This document shows, one piece after another, positions 36,270-44,710 of a stretch of DNA of 64,000 nt. The translations under genes and the position numbers were made by a program. The number at the start of each line of letters is the position of its first letter. The stretch's first letter is position 1. The stretch is from contig CAWBXZ010000001.1 of NCBI GenBank assembly GCA_963792855.1, positions 1 through 64,000 on the forward strand, written 5' to 3'. The DNA comes from SG8-40 sp963792855 (GTDB taxonomy: Bacteria; Pseudomonadota; Gammaproteobacteria; Burkholderiales; Eutrophovitaceae). The notes beneath the pieces were generated by a model that ran no database searches, was not told the DNA's origin, and saw only the letters and a program-made list of their open reading frames with translations.

Positions 36270-37106
36270 CTACGATTGCCCGTTGCGTGGCAACCAGTTC
36301 GCCAGCGCGTAACCGATTGTGACCATACGTGCGACCTGGGCAGGGCTGGTGACATAGCTGGTCAGCGTTCGACGCGCCTGATCAGGCAGCACGACATTGT
36401 TATTTCGCCAGGCCGCGAGGCTGGAACCTTCCTGCTGCGCCAATGTGACCATCCGGCCGGCGGCCTGCGCAATCGAACCGTCGGTGTGCGCGGGTGCAAA
36501 TGCCGAATGCACGAGCGAGAGGAAGTGCGGCCAGTGACCGAGATGCCTCCACAGGGTTGCGACATGGGCATCGATGCCGGAAGCGCCGAAGGCATTGACG
36601 TGCCGGATCAGATCCCAGGTGTCCGGGGCGATTGCTTCGCGAGCGAGCAGCGATGGGAGCGGACCCCATGTCGGTAGCGTGCGACGGCAGACCGCCTCTT
36701 TGTTGCCCGATGCCGGTGCGGTTAGTGCCGCGAGCGCCACCATGTTCAATCCGTTGGAGCGGTTATAGGCATCGACGACGGTGCGGATCGATTCCAGTTG
36801 CGTGTTGTCGATGCCATTGTGCGCGAACCCGGAGAGCGCGAGCGGCTGTGGCATCGGCAACCCGCTTTGTCTGACGATACGATCGAGTGCCGGCTCCGTG
36901 TGCCCGCTCAGATAAATCGGTTTCGCTGCGGCCCAGACGGTTTCCAGGCTATCGCCCATACCGGCGAGGCCGCGCCAGATCGACGTGATCAACGGAATGC
37001 CCATCGTTTCGCGAATATCAGCGAAGATTTCGGCCGTTCTCCCGGTGGCCGCGGACTCATCCAGAGCGGTTACGGGGTCATAGGAAAAATCAGCGGTCAT
37101 TTCCAT
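36270..37106 (-). CDS. DehI-like protein (possible 2-haloacid dehalogenase family)
   Basis: A 278-residue, all-helical soluble protein. Segments such as ATGRTAEIFADIRETMGIPL, TSIWRGLAGMGDSLETVWAAA and a second half with HVATLWRHLGHWPHFLSLVHSAF suggest two related halves, as in DehI, the group I haloacid dehalogenase. Similarity is judged from memory. The DehI catalytic Asp cannot be placed with certainty, so a dehalogenase role is only suggested. An alternative is a carboxymuconolactone decarboxylase/AhpD-like fold. It lies upstream-adjacent to the YghU-type GST in the same direction. Confidence 0.5.
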   Translation of the reverse strand: MEMTADFSYDPVTALDESAATGRTAEIFADIRETMGIPLITSIWRGLAGMGDSLETVWAAAKPIYLSGHTEPALDRIVRQSGLPMPQPLALSGFAHNGIDNTQLESIRTVVDAYNRSNGLNMVALAALTAPASGNKEAVCRRTLPTWGPLPSLLAREAIAPDTWDLIRHVNAFGASGIDAHVATLWRHLGHWPHFLSLVHSAFAPAHTDGSIAQAAGRMVTLAQQEGSSLAAWRNNNVVLPDQARRTLTSYVTSPAQVARMVTIGYALANWLPRNGQS

Positions 37107-37166
37107 TTCCGATGGTTTTGATTGCGAGCTGCTTTTCGGCGCAGCGCCAGGTGCGGTGAGTCACTG

Positions 37167-38009
37167 CTAGTCGAGGTCGCTGGCATCGTGCCGTTCGGGC
37201 ACCCGTTCCTCTTCAGGTCCCCATTTTCTGTTCACTCGCCGGCCGCGCTGAACCGCGGGACGCTGCATGATTTCCTCTGCCCACCTGACCACGTTCGTGT
37301 AAGACGCCACGTCGAGGAACTCTTTGGCGCCGTACAGCCGTCCCAGCACCAGCGTGCCGTACCAGGCAAAGTTGGCCATGTCTGCGATGTTGTAGTCGTC
37401 ACCGCACAAGTATCTGCGCGTTGCCAGATTCCGATCGAGGACGTCGAGTTGCCGCTTGACTTCCATCGCGTATCGATTGATGGGGTATTCGAGTTTTTCC
37501 GGCGCGTAGGCGTAAAAATGGCCAAAGCCGCCGCCGAGATAGGGCGCACTGCCAACTTGCCAGAACAGCCACGACATGCATTCGGCGCGCGCCGATGGTT
37601 CGCGTGGCAGAAATGCGTCAAATTTTTCTGCGAGATAGACAAGTATGGCGCCGGATTCGAATACGCGGGTAGGCGGATCAGTGCTCACATCCAGCAGCGC
37701 CGGAATCTTGGAATTCGGATTCAGCTCGGTAAAGCCGCTGCCAAACTGCTCGCCTTTGTTGATGTCGACAAGAAATGCGTCGTACTCTGCACCCCGCTTG
37801 CCGATCGCGAGCAATTCCTCGAGCAGCACCGTGACTTTCACGCCATTGGGCGTCGCCAGCGAATAAAGCTGCAAGGGATGCTTGCCGCGGGGCAGGGGCT
37901 GTTCATGGGTCGCCCCTGCCACCGGGCGGTTGATTTTCTCAAACTTGCCGCCGCTGGGCGCGTCCCAGGTCCAGACGGCCGGAGGCGTGTAGGTGGATTT
38001 GTCGGTCAT
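37167..38009 (-). CDS. YghU-type glutathione S-transferase / disulfide-bond oxidoreductase
   Basis: A 280-residue Nu-class GST similar to E. coli YghU and YfcG. It has the extended N-terminus characteristic of YghU (YTPPAVWTWDAPSGGKFEKINRP), then HPLQLYSLATPNGVKVTVLLEEL with the active-site Thr-Pro-Asn, NPNSKIPALLD with cis-Pro, and FESGAILVYLAEKF for glutathione binding. DDYNIADMANFAWYG is the C-domain capping box. Family members bind two glutathione molecules and reduce disulfides or peroxides. The gene is monocistronic or paired with the DehI-like gene downstream. Confidence 0.9.
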   Translation of the reverse strand: MTDKSTYTPPAVWTWDAPSGGKFEKINRPVAGATHEQPLPRGKHPLQLYSLATPNGVKVTVLLEELLAIGKRGAEYDAFLVDINKGEQFGSGFTELNPNSKIPALLDVSTDPPTRVFESGAILVYLAEKFDAFLPREPSARAECMSWLFWQVGSAPYLGGGFGHFYAYAPEKLEYPINRYAMEVKRQLDVLDRNLATRRYLCGDDYNIADMANFAWYGTLVLGRLYGAKEFLDVASYTNVVRWAEEIMQRPAVQRGRRVNRKWGPEEERVPERHDASDLD

Positions 38010-38272
38010 GGTTGCCGTTTGTTCTGAGCGTAATACGCGTAGTTTACGTGCTTACGCTGCCGCTCGACCGGATTGGGGTTCTCGGCGCAGTTCTGCGGGC
38101 AGGGGAACGCCCCGGCGTGCCGGCATGGATGTTCGCGGTATGCACGGGGCACTGCCTCGGTCTTTTTCCGATGCGTGCGCGATGGATTCTATTGCAGTCG
38201 CACTGAGAAACGCAGGGCTGAGAAAAAGCACCCGGGGCCAAAGGGAGGGAAGGCACCCGGGCGATGAAAACC

Positions 38273-38464
38273 TTAAAGGTCGAAGCCTTTGTCCAGATGA
38301 AGGTGACGCTTTAACAAGCTATCCAGAACCACGTAGTTATGCAGACCGTACAGTGCATCCGCCTCATGTTGCTGCCTGACAAGTGATCTTTCCCGGGCCT
38401 CATCGGGCTTGTCGCTCACGTTTGTGCCTGTGCGCGTATCCGCTTCTCCTGTCCAGCGATTCAT
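38273..38464 (-). CDS. Small basic/acidic protein of unknown function
   Basis: A 63-residue open frame starting MNRWTGEADT and ending LHLDKGFDL. CGGAGGTGAG stands six bases before the ATG, one of the best ribosome-binding sites in the window, which is the main evidence. It is hydrophilic with a short helix-prone C-terminal part (YGLHNYVVLDSLLKRHLHLD); no signal peptide, no cysteines. It lies just upstream of small-protein cassette 3 in the opposite direction. No family recognised. Confidence 0.5.
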   Translation of the reverse strand: MNRWTGEADTRTGTNVSDKPDEARERSLVRQQHEADALYGLHNYVVLDSLLKRHLHLDKGFDL

Positions 38465-38596
38465 TCTCACCTCCGTGTTGCCGTTAGGGTGATTGCAGTA
38501 TGGATTCGCGTTCGGGGCCATGCTTGACCGAAGGCGTCCGTGATTTGACCCATGGCGACAATCAACGCGATCGGTTTCGGTTGCCGCGACCGGTAT

Positions 38597-38981
38597 TTCC
38601 GCACAGTTCTGCCGCGTCACGCTTCGCAGCGCCTGAGGCTCGCCATCCGTAATCTGTAACCACTCGCACGGTTAAACGGTTTACGCGAGATGACAACCAA
38701 CCCGACGCACTTTTCAAGGAGAAACACCATGAACATGATCAAGACTGTTATCGCCGCCGCCGTCCTCGGTTTTTCTTTCAACGCCGTTGCCGCGGTTAAC
38801 GACATCTCGGACGTGACCCACGGTTCGATCACCAGCAAGCAAAGCCAGGTTGGCGGATCGCAGCCGGCCTGGAGCGACCTGAGCGCGGTGACCCAGAAGG
38901 GTGCCTCGAAGGAAGCGAAGCCGTTCGCCAAATCGGCCGGCAACTACCGCTTCAGCGACATCAACTCGGTCACGCACAACT
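38597..38981 (+). repeat. Small-protein cassette, copy 3
   Basis: Matches copies 2 and 4 from CCGCACAG to the last codon; homology stops exactly at the stop codon (TAG here, TGA in the others). The upstream variant GCGCCTGAGGCTCGCCATCC is that of copy 4, not copy 2. Confidence 0.8.
38647..38728 (+). promoter_or_regulatory. Conserved leader of small-protein gene, copy 3
   Basis: Same conserved blocks and AAGGAGAA ribosome-binding site as in copy 2; the sequence is identical through this stretch. Confidence 0.6.
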
Positions 38982-38983
38982 AG
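38729..38983 (+). CDS. Small exported repeat protein, family member 3
   Basis: The protein is identical to members 2 and 4, an 84-residue precursor. At the DNA level it differs from member 2 by only a few silent changes (for example CAGCCGGCC against CAGCCTGCC) and by its TAG stop codon. The upstream leader is shared with copies 2 and 4, but the downstream sequence is unrelated except for the general plan of one hairpin and then a terminator. This combination suggests that the gene plus leader has been copied or converted onto an older resident locus. Confidence 0.85.
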   Translation: MNMIKTVIAAAVLGFSFNAVAAVNDISDVTHGSITSKQSQVGGSQPAWSDLSAVTQKGASKEAKPFAKSAGNYRFSDINSVTHN

Positions 38984-38994
38984 GCAGACCGGTT

Positions 38995-39080
38995 GGTTGG
39001 TCAGACCGGATCGTTCTGACCAACCTGACACTCTCCCGCATGCGCAGGGGCCATCAGGCATAGACGCCTGATGGCCCTTT
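38995..39080 (+). terminator. Hairpin plus weak terminator of copy 3
   Basis: GGTTGGTCAGA / TCTGACCAACC (38995-39025) is followed by GGGCCATCAGGC / GCCTGATGGCCC (39048-39077). The T run is short (CCCTTTGCG), so termination may be partial. Confidence 0.6.
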
Positions 39081-39600
39081 GCGTCCTTTGGGTGACGGGT
39101 GCAGTACGGCAGGGGGTACCCACATCTCAAGGCAATGGACGGCACGAGCATTTCCGTGGGGCGGGTGTGAGACCGACCGGCGTCGACGCGTTTGCAGGAC
39201 TTTGCGACTCGTTGAAGAAGGCTTTGCGCGGTGTCGGCCTGTCGGCTTTTCGGCGGGATATCGGCGTAAAGAAGCGAAGCAGGGCTATCCTTTTATGACG
39301 AAAAAGCGCGACTTGCGTACATTCGGCGACCGGTAACCAGCCTCAACCATGCGCCGGCGGCGCGTGCCGGAAGCGGCGTGGCTGGTGCGAGCAGGCCCTC
39401 CCGTGGATGGCGCTGTACTTGTCCTGAACTCTTGCGTCCGGGGCAATGTGTACCGGTTGGCATGCCATCGACTGCCCGGAAGCGCGAGGTTCGACCCCGG
39501 TAACGGGATTGATGCAGCGCATCGCGATTCGATCGCGGGCCGCCATTTTGCTTGACAAGCCCGAAACCAATGAAATATGGCCAAGCGCCGTTGATTTCTT
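39081..39600. other. Intergenic, no gene supported
   Basis: Over 500 bases between cassette 3 and the topoisomerase gene. Short frames are present on both strands, none with recognisable similarity. I saw no tRNA, repeat or clear promoter. Confidence 0.5.
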
Positions 39601-40746
39601 ATGGATTTGATGGATACGCCTCGTATCATCGAGCTGCGCGAGACCGCCAGCCGTAACGGGCTGAACTACGTAACCGATGGGGTGCCGGGTATTACGCGCC
39701 GCCGTTGTGGCAAGGGCTGGGCTTTCTACAGACCGGATGGCTCTCGCATTACCGATCCGCAGGAACGCAGTCGCATCAATTCGCTGGCCATTCCGCCGGC
39801 ATGGACCGACGTCTGGATCTGCATCGACCCCAAGGGGCACATACAGGCAACGGCCCGCGATGCCCGCGGCCGCAAACAGTATCGCTACCACAACCTCTAC
39901 CGTGAAGCACGCGACCATTCGAAGTTTCGCCGGATGCTTGAGTTCAGCGAGGTGTTGCCGGCGATTCGCGCGCGCGTCGAACGCGACCTCGGCGCGCCCG
40001 AATTGAGCCGGCGTCAGATTCTTGCTGCTACCGTGCGCTTGCTGGACAAATCACTGATCCGTGTGGGTAATGACGAATACGCGAAGGGCAATCGCTCGTA
40101 CGGGTTGACCACGCTGCGCAAGAAACATGTTGCAGTCGACGGATCAAGGCTGCACTTCACCTTCCGCGGAAAGAGCGGCGTGCAACAGGCATTTTCGGTC
40201 ACGGACCGGCGTATTGCGCGGATCGTGCAGCGTTGCCAGGATTTGCCGGGAGTGGAGTTGTTCAAATATGTCAATGGCGGCGGCAAGCGGCAGAGCATTA
40301 CGTCAGACGACGTCAACGAGTACTTGCGTGATGCGAGCGGGCGAGACGTCAGTGCGAAGGATTTTCGCACCTGGGGCGGAACCATTCTTGCGGCTCTGGC
40401 CCTGCGCGCAACCGGACCGGCAATGACCCAGCGTGAAGCGACGCGGAATATCAACCGGGCGATCGACGCGGTAGCCGAGCGCCTTGGAAATACCCGCACC
40501 GTATGCCGCAAGTATTACGTTCATCCAGCATTGCTCAGTGCATATATGCAGGGGATGACTGCCGCGTCACCACTCTGCGTGGCCGCACCGCAATCGCTGC
40601 GGTTCGCAACGCCCACCGTGAAGTCCGGGTCCGTTACATCGCGGCGCGCGGACGCGGGCGTGGCGCGCGCGCGACGCAAACGGGCAAAACCGGCTTTGCG
40701 GCTCGATGAAGTGGCCGTACTGCAGTTTCTGCAAGAGGTGGCCTGA
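39601..40746 (+). CDS. DNA topoisomerase IB (poxvirus/bacterial type)
   Basis: A 381-residue type IB enzyme that relaxes supercoils through a 3'-phosphotyrosyl intermediate. The N-terminal domain has GKGWAFYRPDGSRI and INSLAIPPAWTDVWIC. The catalytic domain has VGNDEYAKGNRSYGLTTLRKKHV (first catalytic Arg and Lys), FRGKSGV and DFRTWGGT, with CRKYYVHP holding the nucleophilic Tyr (about residue 306). The last ~70 residues are basic and variable. Bacterial topoisomerase IB is an accessory enzyme in scattered proteobacteria. The gene appears intact. Confidence 0.92.
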   Translation: MDLMDTPRIIELRETASRNGLNYVTDGVPGITRRRCGKGWAFYRPDGSRITDPQERSRINSLAIPPAWTDVWICIDPKGHIQATARDARGRKQYRYHNLYREARDHSKFRRMLEFSEVLPAIRARVERDLGAPELSRRQILAATVRLLDKSLIRVGNDEYAKGNRSYGLTTLRKKHVAVDGSRLHFTFRGKSGVQQAFSVTDRRIARIVQRCQDLPGVELFKYVNGGGKRQSITSDDVNEYLRDASGRDVSAKDFRTWGGTILAALALRATGPAMTQREATRNINRAIDAVAERLGNTRTVCRKYYVHPALLSAYMQGMTAASPLCVAAPQSLRFATPTVKSGSVTSRRADAGVARARRKRAKPALRLDEVAVLQFLQEVA

Positions 40747-40766
40747 CCGGTTTGAATACGGGGTTG

Positions 40767-41276
40767 TCAGTTTGCGCTCAGCGCGTTGGCGCCAGAGAAC
40801 TTCCCGTAGATCGCGCCGTCTTTCCAGCTTGCGACGAATTCCTCGATGGACACGCTGCCCAGGCGTTTCATCTTCTCATCAAAGTATTCGAAAAGAATGC
40901 CGTTCCTTGCTGTCATCGACAGCAGGACGGTGCCGCCGTTTTCGCCGCCGTGCTCGTCATGGGGGAGGGCGTCGGCGGGTGCAAGGGCGTAGTCGCCCCT
41001 GGTGCGATGCACCGATCTGATCGTGCCGTCGGGCTGCATTTCTTCCAGAAACTGCTCGCCTTCCAGAACAAGCGTGGCGGTGGCGGCGACATGGCGGTGG
41101 CGGCGGCAGTGCCCGGTTTGCTTTCCGTACCGCAGTAGCATATCCAGCCGTCCGCTGGCCAGGTCGTAACCCAGCAGGCTGTATTCGAAATCGACCTTGA
41201 AGTCCTTGTTGCCCGGGTCGGTCACGCGCCGCCATTCGACCGACTGCGGATCAAAACTGTTGGAGATTATCGGCAT
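40767..41276 (-). CDS. Cupin-fold protein (ring-cleavage dioxygenase-like)
   Basis: A 169-residue protein. LRYGKQTGHCRRHRHVAATATLVLEGE is an acetylacetone/dihydroxyacetophenone dioxygenase-type cupin motif with several His residues, and GDYALAPADALPHDEHGGENGGTVLLS is the second half. Relatives cleave carbon-carbon bonds in diketones with one Fe(II). The tail (FASWKDGAIYGKF-like region) is also shared by that group. The substrate is not known. It is convergent with topoisomerase IB and divergent from the DsbA-family gene. Confidence 0.7.
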   Translation of the reverse strand: MPIISNSFDPQSVEWRRVTDPGNKDFKVDFEYSLLGYDLASGRLDMLLRYGKQTGHCRRHRHVAATATLVLEGEQFLEEMQPDGTIRSVHRTRGDYALAPADALPHDEHGGENGGTVLLSMTARNGILFEYFDEKMKRLGSVSIEEFVASWKDGAIYGKFSGANALSAN

Positions 41277-41573
41277 GGTTGAATCCTGAGTCCTGAAAGA
41301 ATTTACGGTTCACGGGGACACGGCCTCGACTTCGCCCAGCAAAGGTGTGAGTAGCCGGATGCAGAGTGACCGGGCAGGCTGCATGCGCGTCTGAACTGTT
41401 TTGACCTCTGCATGATCCCGTGCCCGGTTCCGTCACCGTGACTCCGTGTTACTGGAAAAAGGATATCACGCAGGTTGCCGGCAGCCCGCTGATTGCAAAC
41501 CGGTACGGTAGTATGGTCGGGAAGATCGTATCGGGCCGTTGGCGATGCTATCCGGCTCCCGGGTTCATCACAC

Positions 41574-41633
41574 CAGCGAAGCGGGACGAGAATCAGCGAA
41601 GCGGTACGAGAAACAGCGAAGCAGCGCGGGATA
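41574..41633 (+). repeat. Three 20-bp direct repeats
   Basis: The units begin CAGCGAAGC and run 41574-41593, 41594-41613 and 41614-41633, with decreasing identity. They end seven bases before the DsbA-family start codon, so they replace the usual ribosome-binding region. Slippage or an operator array are both possible. Confidence 0.7.
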
Positions 41634-41639
41634 CGCAAA

Positions 41640-42473
41640 ATGACCACGAAGAGTATCAAGCTGTTTATTGATCACAAAAGCCCATATGCCTATCTGGCCG
41701 TCGCGCCGGCGTGGGACCTGGAGCGCGACTTCGATGTCGCGCTGGACTGGTTGCCGTATACCCTGGACATTCCCGATTTTCTTGGCAGTGCCGAAGTCGG
41801 AGATGACGGCACCGTGATTGCCCAGAACCGAACGGCGCATCAGTGGCGGCGCGTGAAGTATTCGTACATGGACGTGCGCCGTTACGCCAACCTGCGCGGG
41901 CTGACGATTCGCGGGCCGCAGAAGATCTGGGATTCGTCGTTGTCTGCCATCGGGATGTTGTGGGCGAAAAGACACGGCAACTTGCGCGTCTAGCAGGCTG
42001 TTGAAAAGCTACTGCGCGGCCTTGATCCGGGCTTGCGCGGTGCTCGGAATCCTCATGTACTGCCCGTGTACACTCCGGTTCCTGCGCTCCGGGCGCACCC
42101 GGCTGAAGGCCGCTCGCGACGCTTTTCAACAGCCTCCTATAACGATATTGTCTACGAGCGCTTCTGGCAACGCGCGCTCGACATTGAGGATTGCAGCGTT
42201 ATCGAGGGTGTGCTCAACGCGGCAGGTGCCGATACTGCCGGTTTCGCGGCCTGGGCTGACGGAGAAGGCCGCAAGTTGCACGACGACATTCGTGCCGAGG
42301 CGGAGCAGGCAGGCGTGTTCGGAGTGCCTACGTTCGTGCTGGACGGCGAGTTGTTCTGGGGTCGCGAACATCTGGCGCTGATTCGTTTGCGCCTGTTCGA
42401 ACTCGGGCTGGCACGCGCGGGTGCGGAACACCCGCTCGAAATCAGCCATGCCTGGCGGCCCCGCGAGCGGTAA
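41640..42473 (+). pseudogene. DsbA-family 2-hydroxychromene-2-carboxylate isomerase-like gene, interrupted by repeat element
   Basis: The left part (41640-41990) encodes KLFIDHKSPYAYLAVAPAWDLE, the N-terminal thioredoxin-like strand and Ser-Pro active-site region of the HCCA isomerase/GST-kappa group, through GMLWAKRHGNLRV. The right part (42138-42473) resumes with YNDIVYERFWQRALDIED and ends with the cis-Pro region AGVFGVPTFVLDGELFWGREHL. The two halves fit without loss, and the 143-bp element sits between them with a TAG stop at 41991. With that codon read as TAT the frame would stay open through the element. Glutathione-dependent isomerase of aromatic catabolism by family; now probably inactive. 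Confidence 0.85.
41994..42136. mobile_element. Palindromic-ended non-autonomous element (MITE-like), 143 bp, inside a gene
   Basis: CAGGCTGTTGAAAAGC at the left and GCTTTTCAACAGCCTC at the right form the inverted ends. Flanks are CTAG (41990-41993) and CTAT (42137-42140), an imperfect 4-bp target duplication. It is the same element as at 31607 but lacks two internal stretches, one in each arm of the presumed hairpin. Confidence 0.8.
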
Positions 42474-42581
42474 CCGCAGCGCCGACCAGAACGGTCGGAT
42501 CATGACGCACTGATTCATCGCCGGCCTTTCATTAGCCGGAATGATGTTCAGCTTCGCGTTACTGTGACTGGAATCGCCGCG

Positions 42582-43562
42582 TCAACCGCCGGCTGCGCCC
42601 TGGGTGTTGACGTACAGCGCGTAAACACTCTTGCTCGCCGCCATGAACAGGCGGTTGCGCTGGGTGCCGCCGAAACAGAGATTGGCGCAGCGTTCGGGCA
42701 GCAGGATGCGGCCGATCAGTTTCGCGTCCGGGTTGTAGACGAGCACGCCGTCGAGTTCTGCGCTGCCCATGCCCCATCCAAACCAGATATTGCCGTCGAT
42801 GTCGCAACGCATGCCGTCCGGTGTTCCGGCACCGGCATCGAGAAACTTGCGCTTGTTTGCGAGCCTCGTGCCGTGGTCGGTGAGGTCGTAAGCGTATATG
42901 TTTCTGGGCGAGCTTCCGGATTCCACAAGGTAGAGGATCGATTCATCCGGTGAAAAACATAATCCGTTCGGTCGATTCACTTCGGATTCGACAACGGACA
43001 TTTCACCGGTGGCGCCGTCAACGCGGTAAACATTCATCGGCAGTTCCTGTTTTGCGACATGACCTTCGTAGTTGCCGAGCAGCCCGAAAGGCGGGTCGGT
43101 GAACCAGATCGAGCCATCCGACTTCACCACCACATCGTTCGGTGAGTTAAGCCGCTTGCCGTCAAAACGATCGGCAATGACACTGACGGTGCCGTCGTAT
43201 TCGGTGCGCGTGACGCGGCGAGCGCCATGCTCGCAGGTGACGAGCCGGCCGTGGCGGTCGCGCGTGTTGCCGTTGGCGAAACCGGAGGGTTGCCGGAACA
43301 CGCTGACTGCGCCGGTTTGTTCCTCCCATTTGAGCATGCGGTTGTTCGGGATGTCGCTCCACAGAAGATAGCGCCCGTCGCCGAACCACACCGGTCCTTC
43401 GCACCAGCGAAAGCCGTGTGCGATCCGCTCTACCGAGGCCTGTTTCACGCGGTATCTGTCGAAACTCTGGTCGAGTATCTGCACTGCCGGGTCCGGGTAG
43501 CGTTGGCTCGGATGCCAGGGAACGGCGTTGGTGCTGGAAAGTTCGTAGGGGTCGGATCGCAT
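42582..43562 (-). CDS. SMP-30/gluconolactonase-family hydrolase
   Basis: A 326-residue six-bladed propeller lactonase. Metal ligands are recognisable in RWCEGPVWFGDG (Glu), LNSPNDVVVKSDGSIWFTDPPFG (Asn) and AGTPDGMRCDIDGNIWFG (Asp), with NRPNGLCFSPDESILYLVESG between. The start is placed at 43562 (MRSDPYELSS) from the usual length. Such enzymes hydrolyse sugar lactones, including gluconolactone, which would fit the PQQ sugar dehydrogenase at 19090-20205, although the two genes are far apart. Complete and intact. Confidence 0.87.
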   Translation of the reverse strand: MRSDPYELSSTNAVPWHPSQRYPDPAVQILDQSFDRYRVKQASVERIAHGFRWCEGPVWFGDGRYLLWSDIPNNRMLKWEEQTGAVSVFRQPSGFANGNTRDRHGRLVTCEHGARRVTRTEYDGTVSVIADRFDGKRLNSPNDVVVKSDGSIWFTDPPFGLLGNYEGHVAKQELPMNVYRVDGATGEMSVVESEVNRPNGLCFSPDESILYLVESGSSPRNIYAYDLTDHGTRLANKRKFLDAGAGTPDGMRCDIDGNIWFGWGMGSAELDGVLVYNPDAKLIGRILLPERCANLCFGGTQRNRLFMAASKSVYALYVNTQGAAGG

Positions 43563-43818
43563 ATGGATGTCTCGCTTCAAAAGTTGCTCGCAGGTGAGCG
43601 CTTGCCGGGAAAGCCTTGCGCAAACCAACCCGGCGCACGCCGAATGCCGATTCACGGCGTTAAGCGTACACTTTGTACGCATGCGACGGAAAGCCGCACG
43701 GGTCCGGGGCGCGAAGGGCGCGGCGCCGCGTGCTGCACCCGGTCGTGGCGGAGGAATCCGGCCGATGTCATGGCGCGACGGCGCTTTTCCGGTACACGCC
43801 TGACATGGTTCTGAGACG

Positions 43819-44514
43819 ATGGCTTTGACTGTGAAACGAAAATGGGTGCTCGGAGTGCTTGCGGTTGGCGCGCTCGCTGCGATTTACGCGTGGCTGCATG
43901 CGAGCGGCGGGCTGGCCGTCATCACGAACGAGGGCGCTATTCACGACGAGGTGGTTCGACTTGGTGCATGGGGACCATTGATCATCATCTTCCTGATGAT
44001 GTCCGCGATATTGATCAGCCCCATTCCGAGCGCTCCGATCGCTCTGGGCGCCGGCGCCGCGTATGGACACGGGTGGGGAACGCTTTACGTATTGCTGGGT
44101 GCCGAAGCCGGTGCACTGGCGGCCTTTGGCATTGCGCGCCTCGTTGGTCACGACACGGTGCAGCGCTGGTTTGGCGGCCGGCTCGCGGCCGGAATGCTGG
44201 GGTCGCAGAACGCACTGATGCTGATTGTCTTCGTCAGCCGCGCGCTGCCGTTCATGTCATTCGATATGGTGAGCTACGCGGCGGGACTGACCGTAATCTC
44301 GGCATGGCGCTTTGCCATTGCCACACTCGCCGGTGTTGCCCCCATCAGTTTCTTGCTCGCGCATTTTGGTTCGGAGATGGCCACGGGCGAAACCGGCCGG
44401 ATTGTCGTGTCGGCACTGGTATTGGGCGGGCTAACCGTGATTCCAATGATCGTCGAACTCGTTCGCGAGCGCATGGCCAGGCGCCGGTCAGGTTCCGCTG
44501 CACAACCGAAGTGA
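43819..44514 (+). CDS. TVP38/TMEM64 (DedA superfamily) membrane protein
   Basis: A 231-residue inner-membrane protein. Helices are at ~9-27, 50-70 (PLIIIFLMMSAILI), 75-100, 130-150, 155-178 and 190-215. ISPIPSAPIALGAGAAYG is the re-entrant loop motif with Pro and Gly found in the VTT domain, and VSRALPFMSFDMVSYAAGL is the second. Members are proposed lipid scramblases or flippases. It starts about 250 bases from the divergent gluconolactonase gene and ends about 195 bases before the D-aminoacylase gene. Confidence 0.85.
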   Translation: MALTVKRKWVLGVLAVGALAAIYAWLHASGGLAVITNEGAIHDEVVRLGAWGPLIIIFLMMSAILISPIPSAPIALGAGAAYGHGWGTLYVLLGAEAGALAAFGIARLVGHDTVQRWFGGRLAAGMLGSQNALMLIVFVSRALPFMSFDMVSYAAGLTVISAWRFAIATLAGVAPISFLLAHFGSEMATGETGRIVVSALVLGGLTVIPMIVELVRERMARRRSGSAAQPK

Positions 44515-44710
44515 GCGATGTCATGTCTTGCTGCAGGCACCGTGTTCATTCTTATCCGCACAGGACAAAATGGACACCGTGCGCCATTTCAGCAACTGGC
44601 AAATTGCCGCTGAACGCAGCCGGTAATTCGGGCGTACCCGGAATGGGCCGGTTCGCAATCCGGTTATCCATGTCAGCCGAACTGTCCGATTCGTACAAAG
44701 GTGGCGGCAT

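Noticed and set aside
37122..38027. Plus-strand frame of 301 codons
   Set aside because: Antisense to the YghU-type GST gene, which has full motif support.
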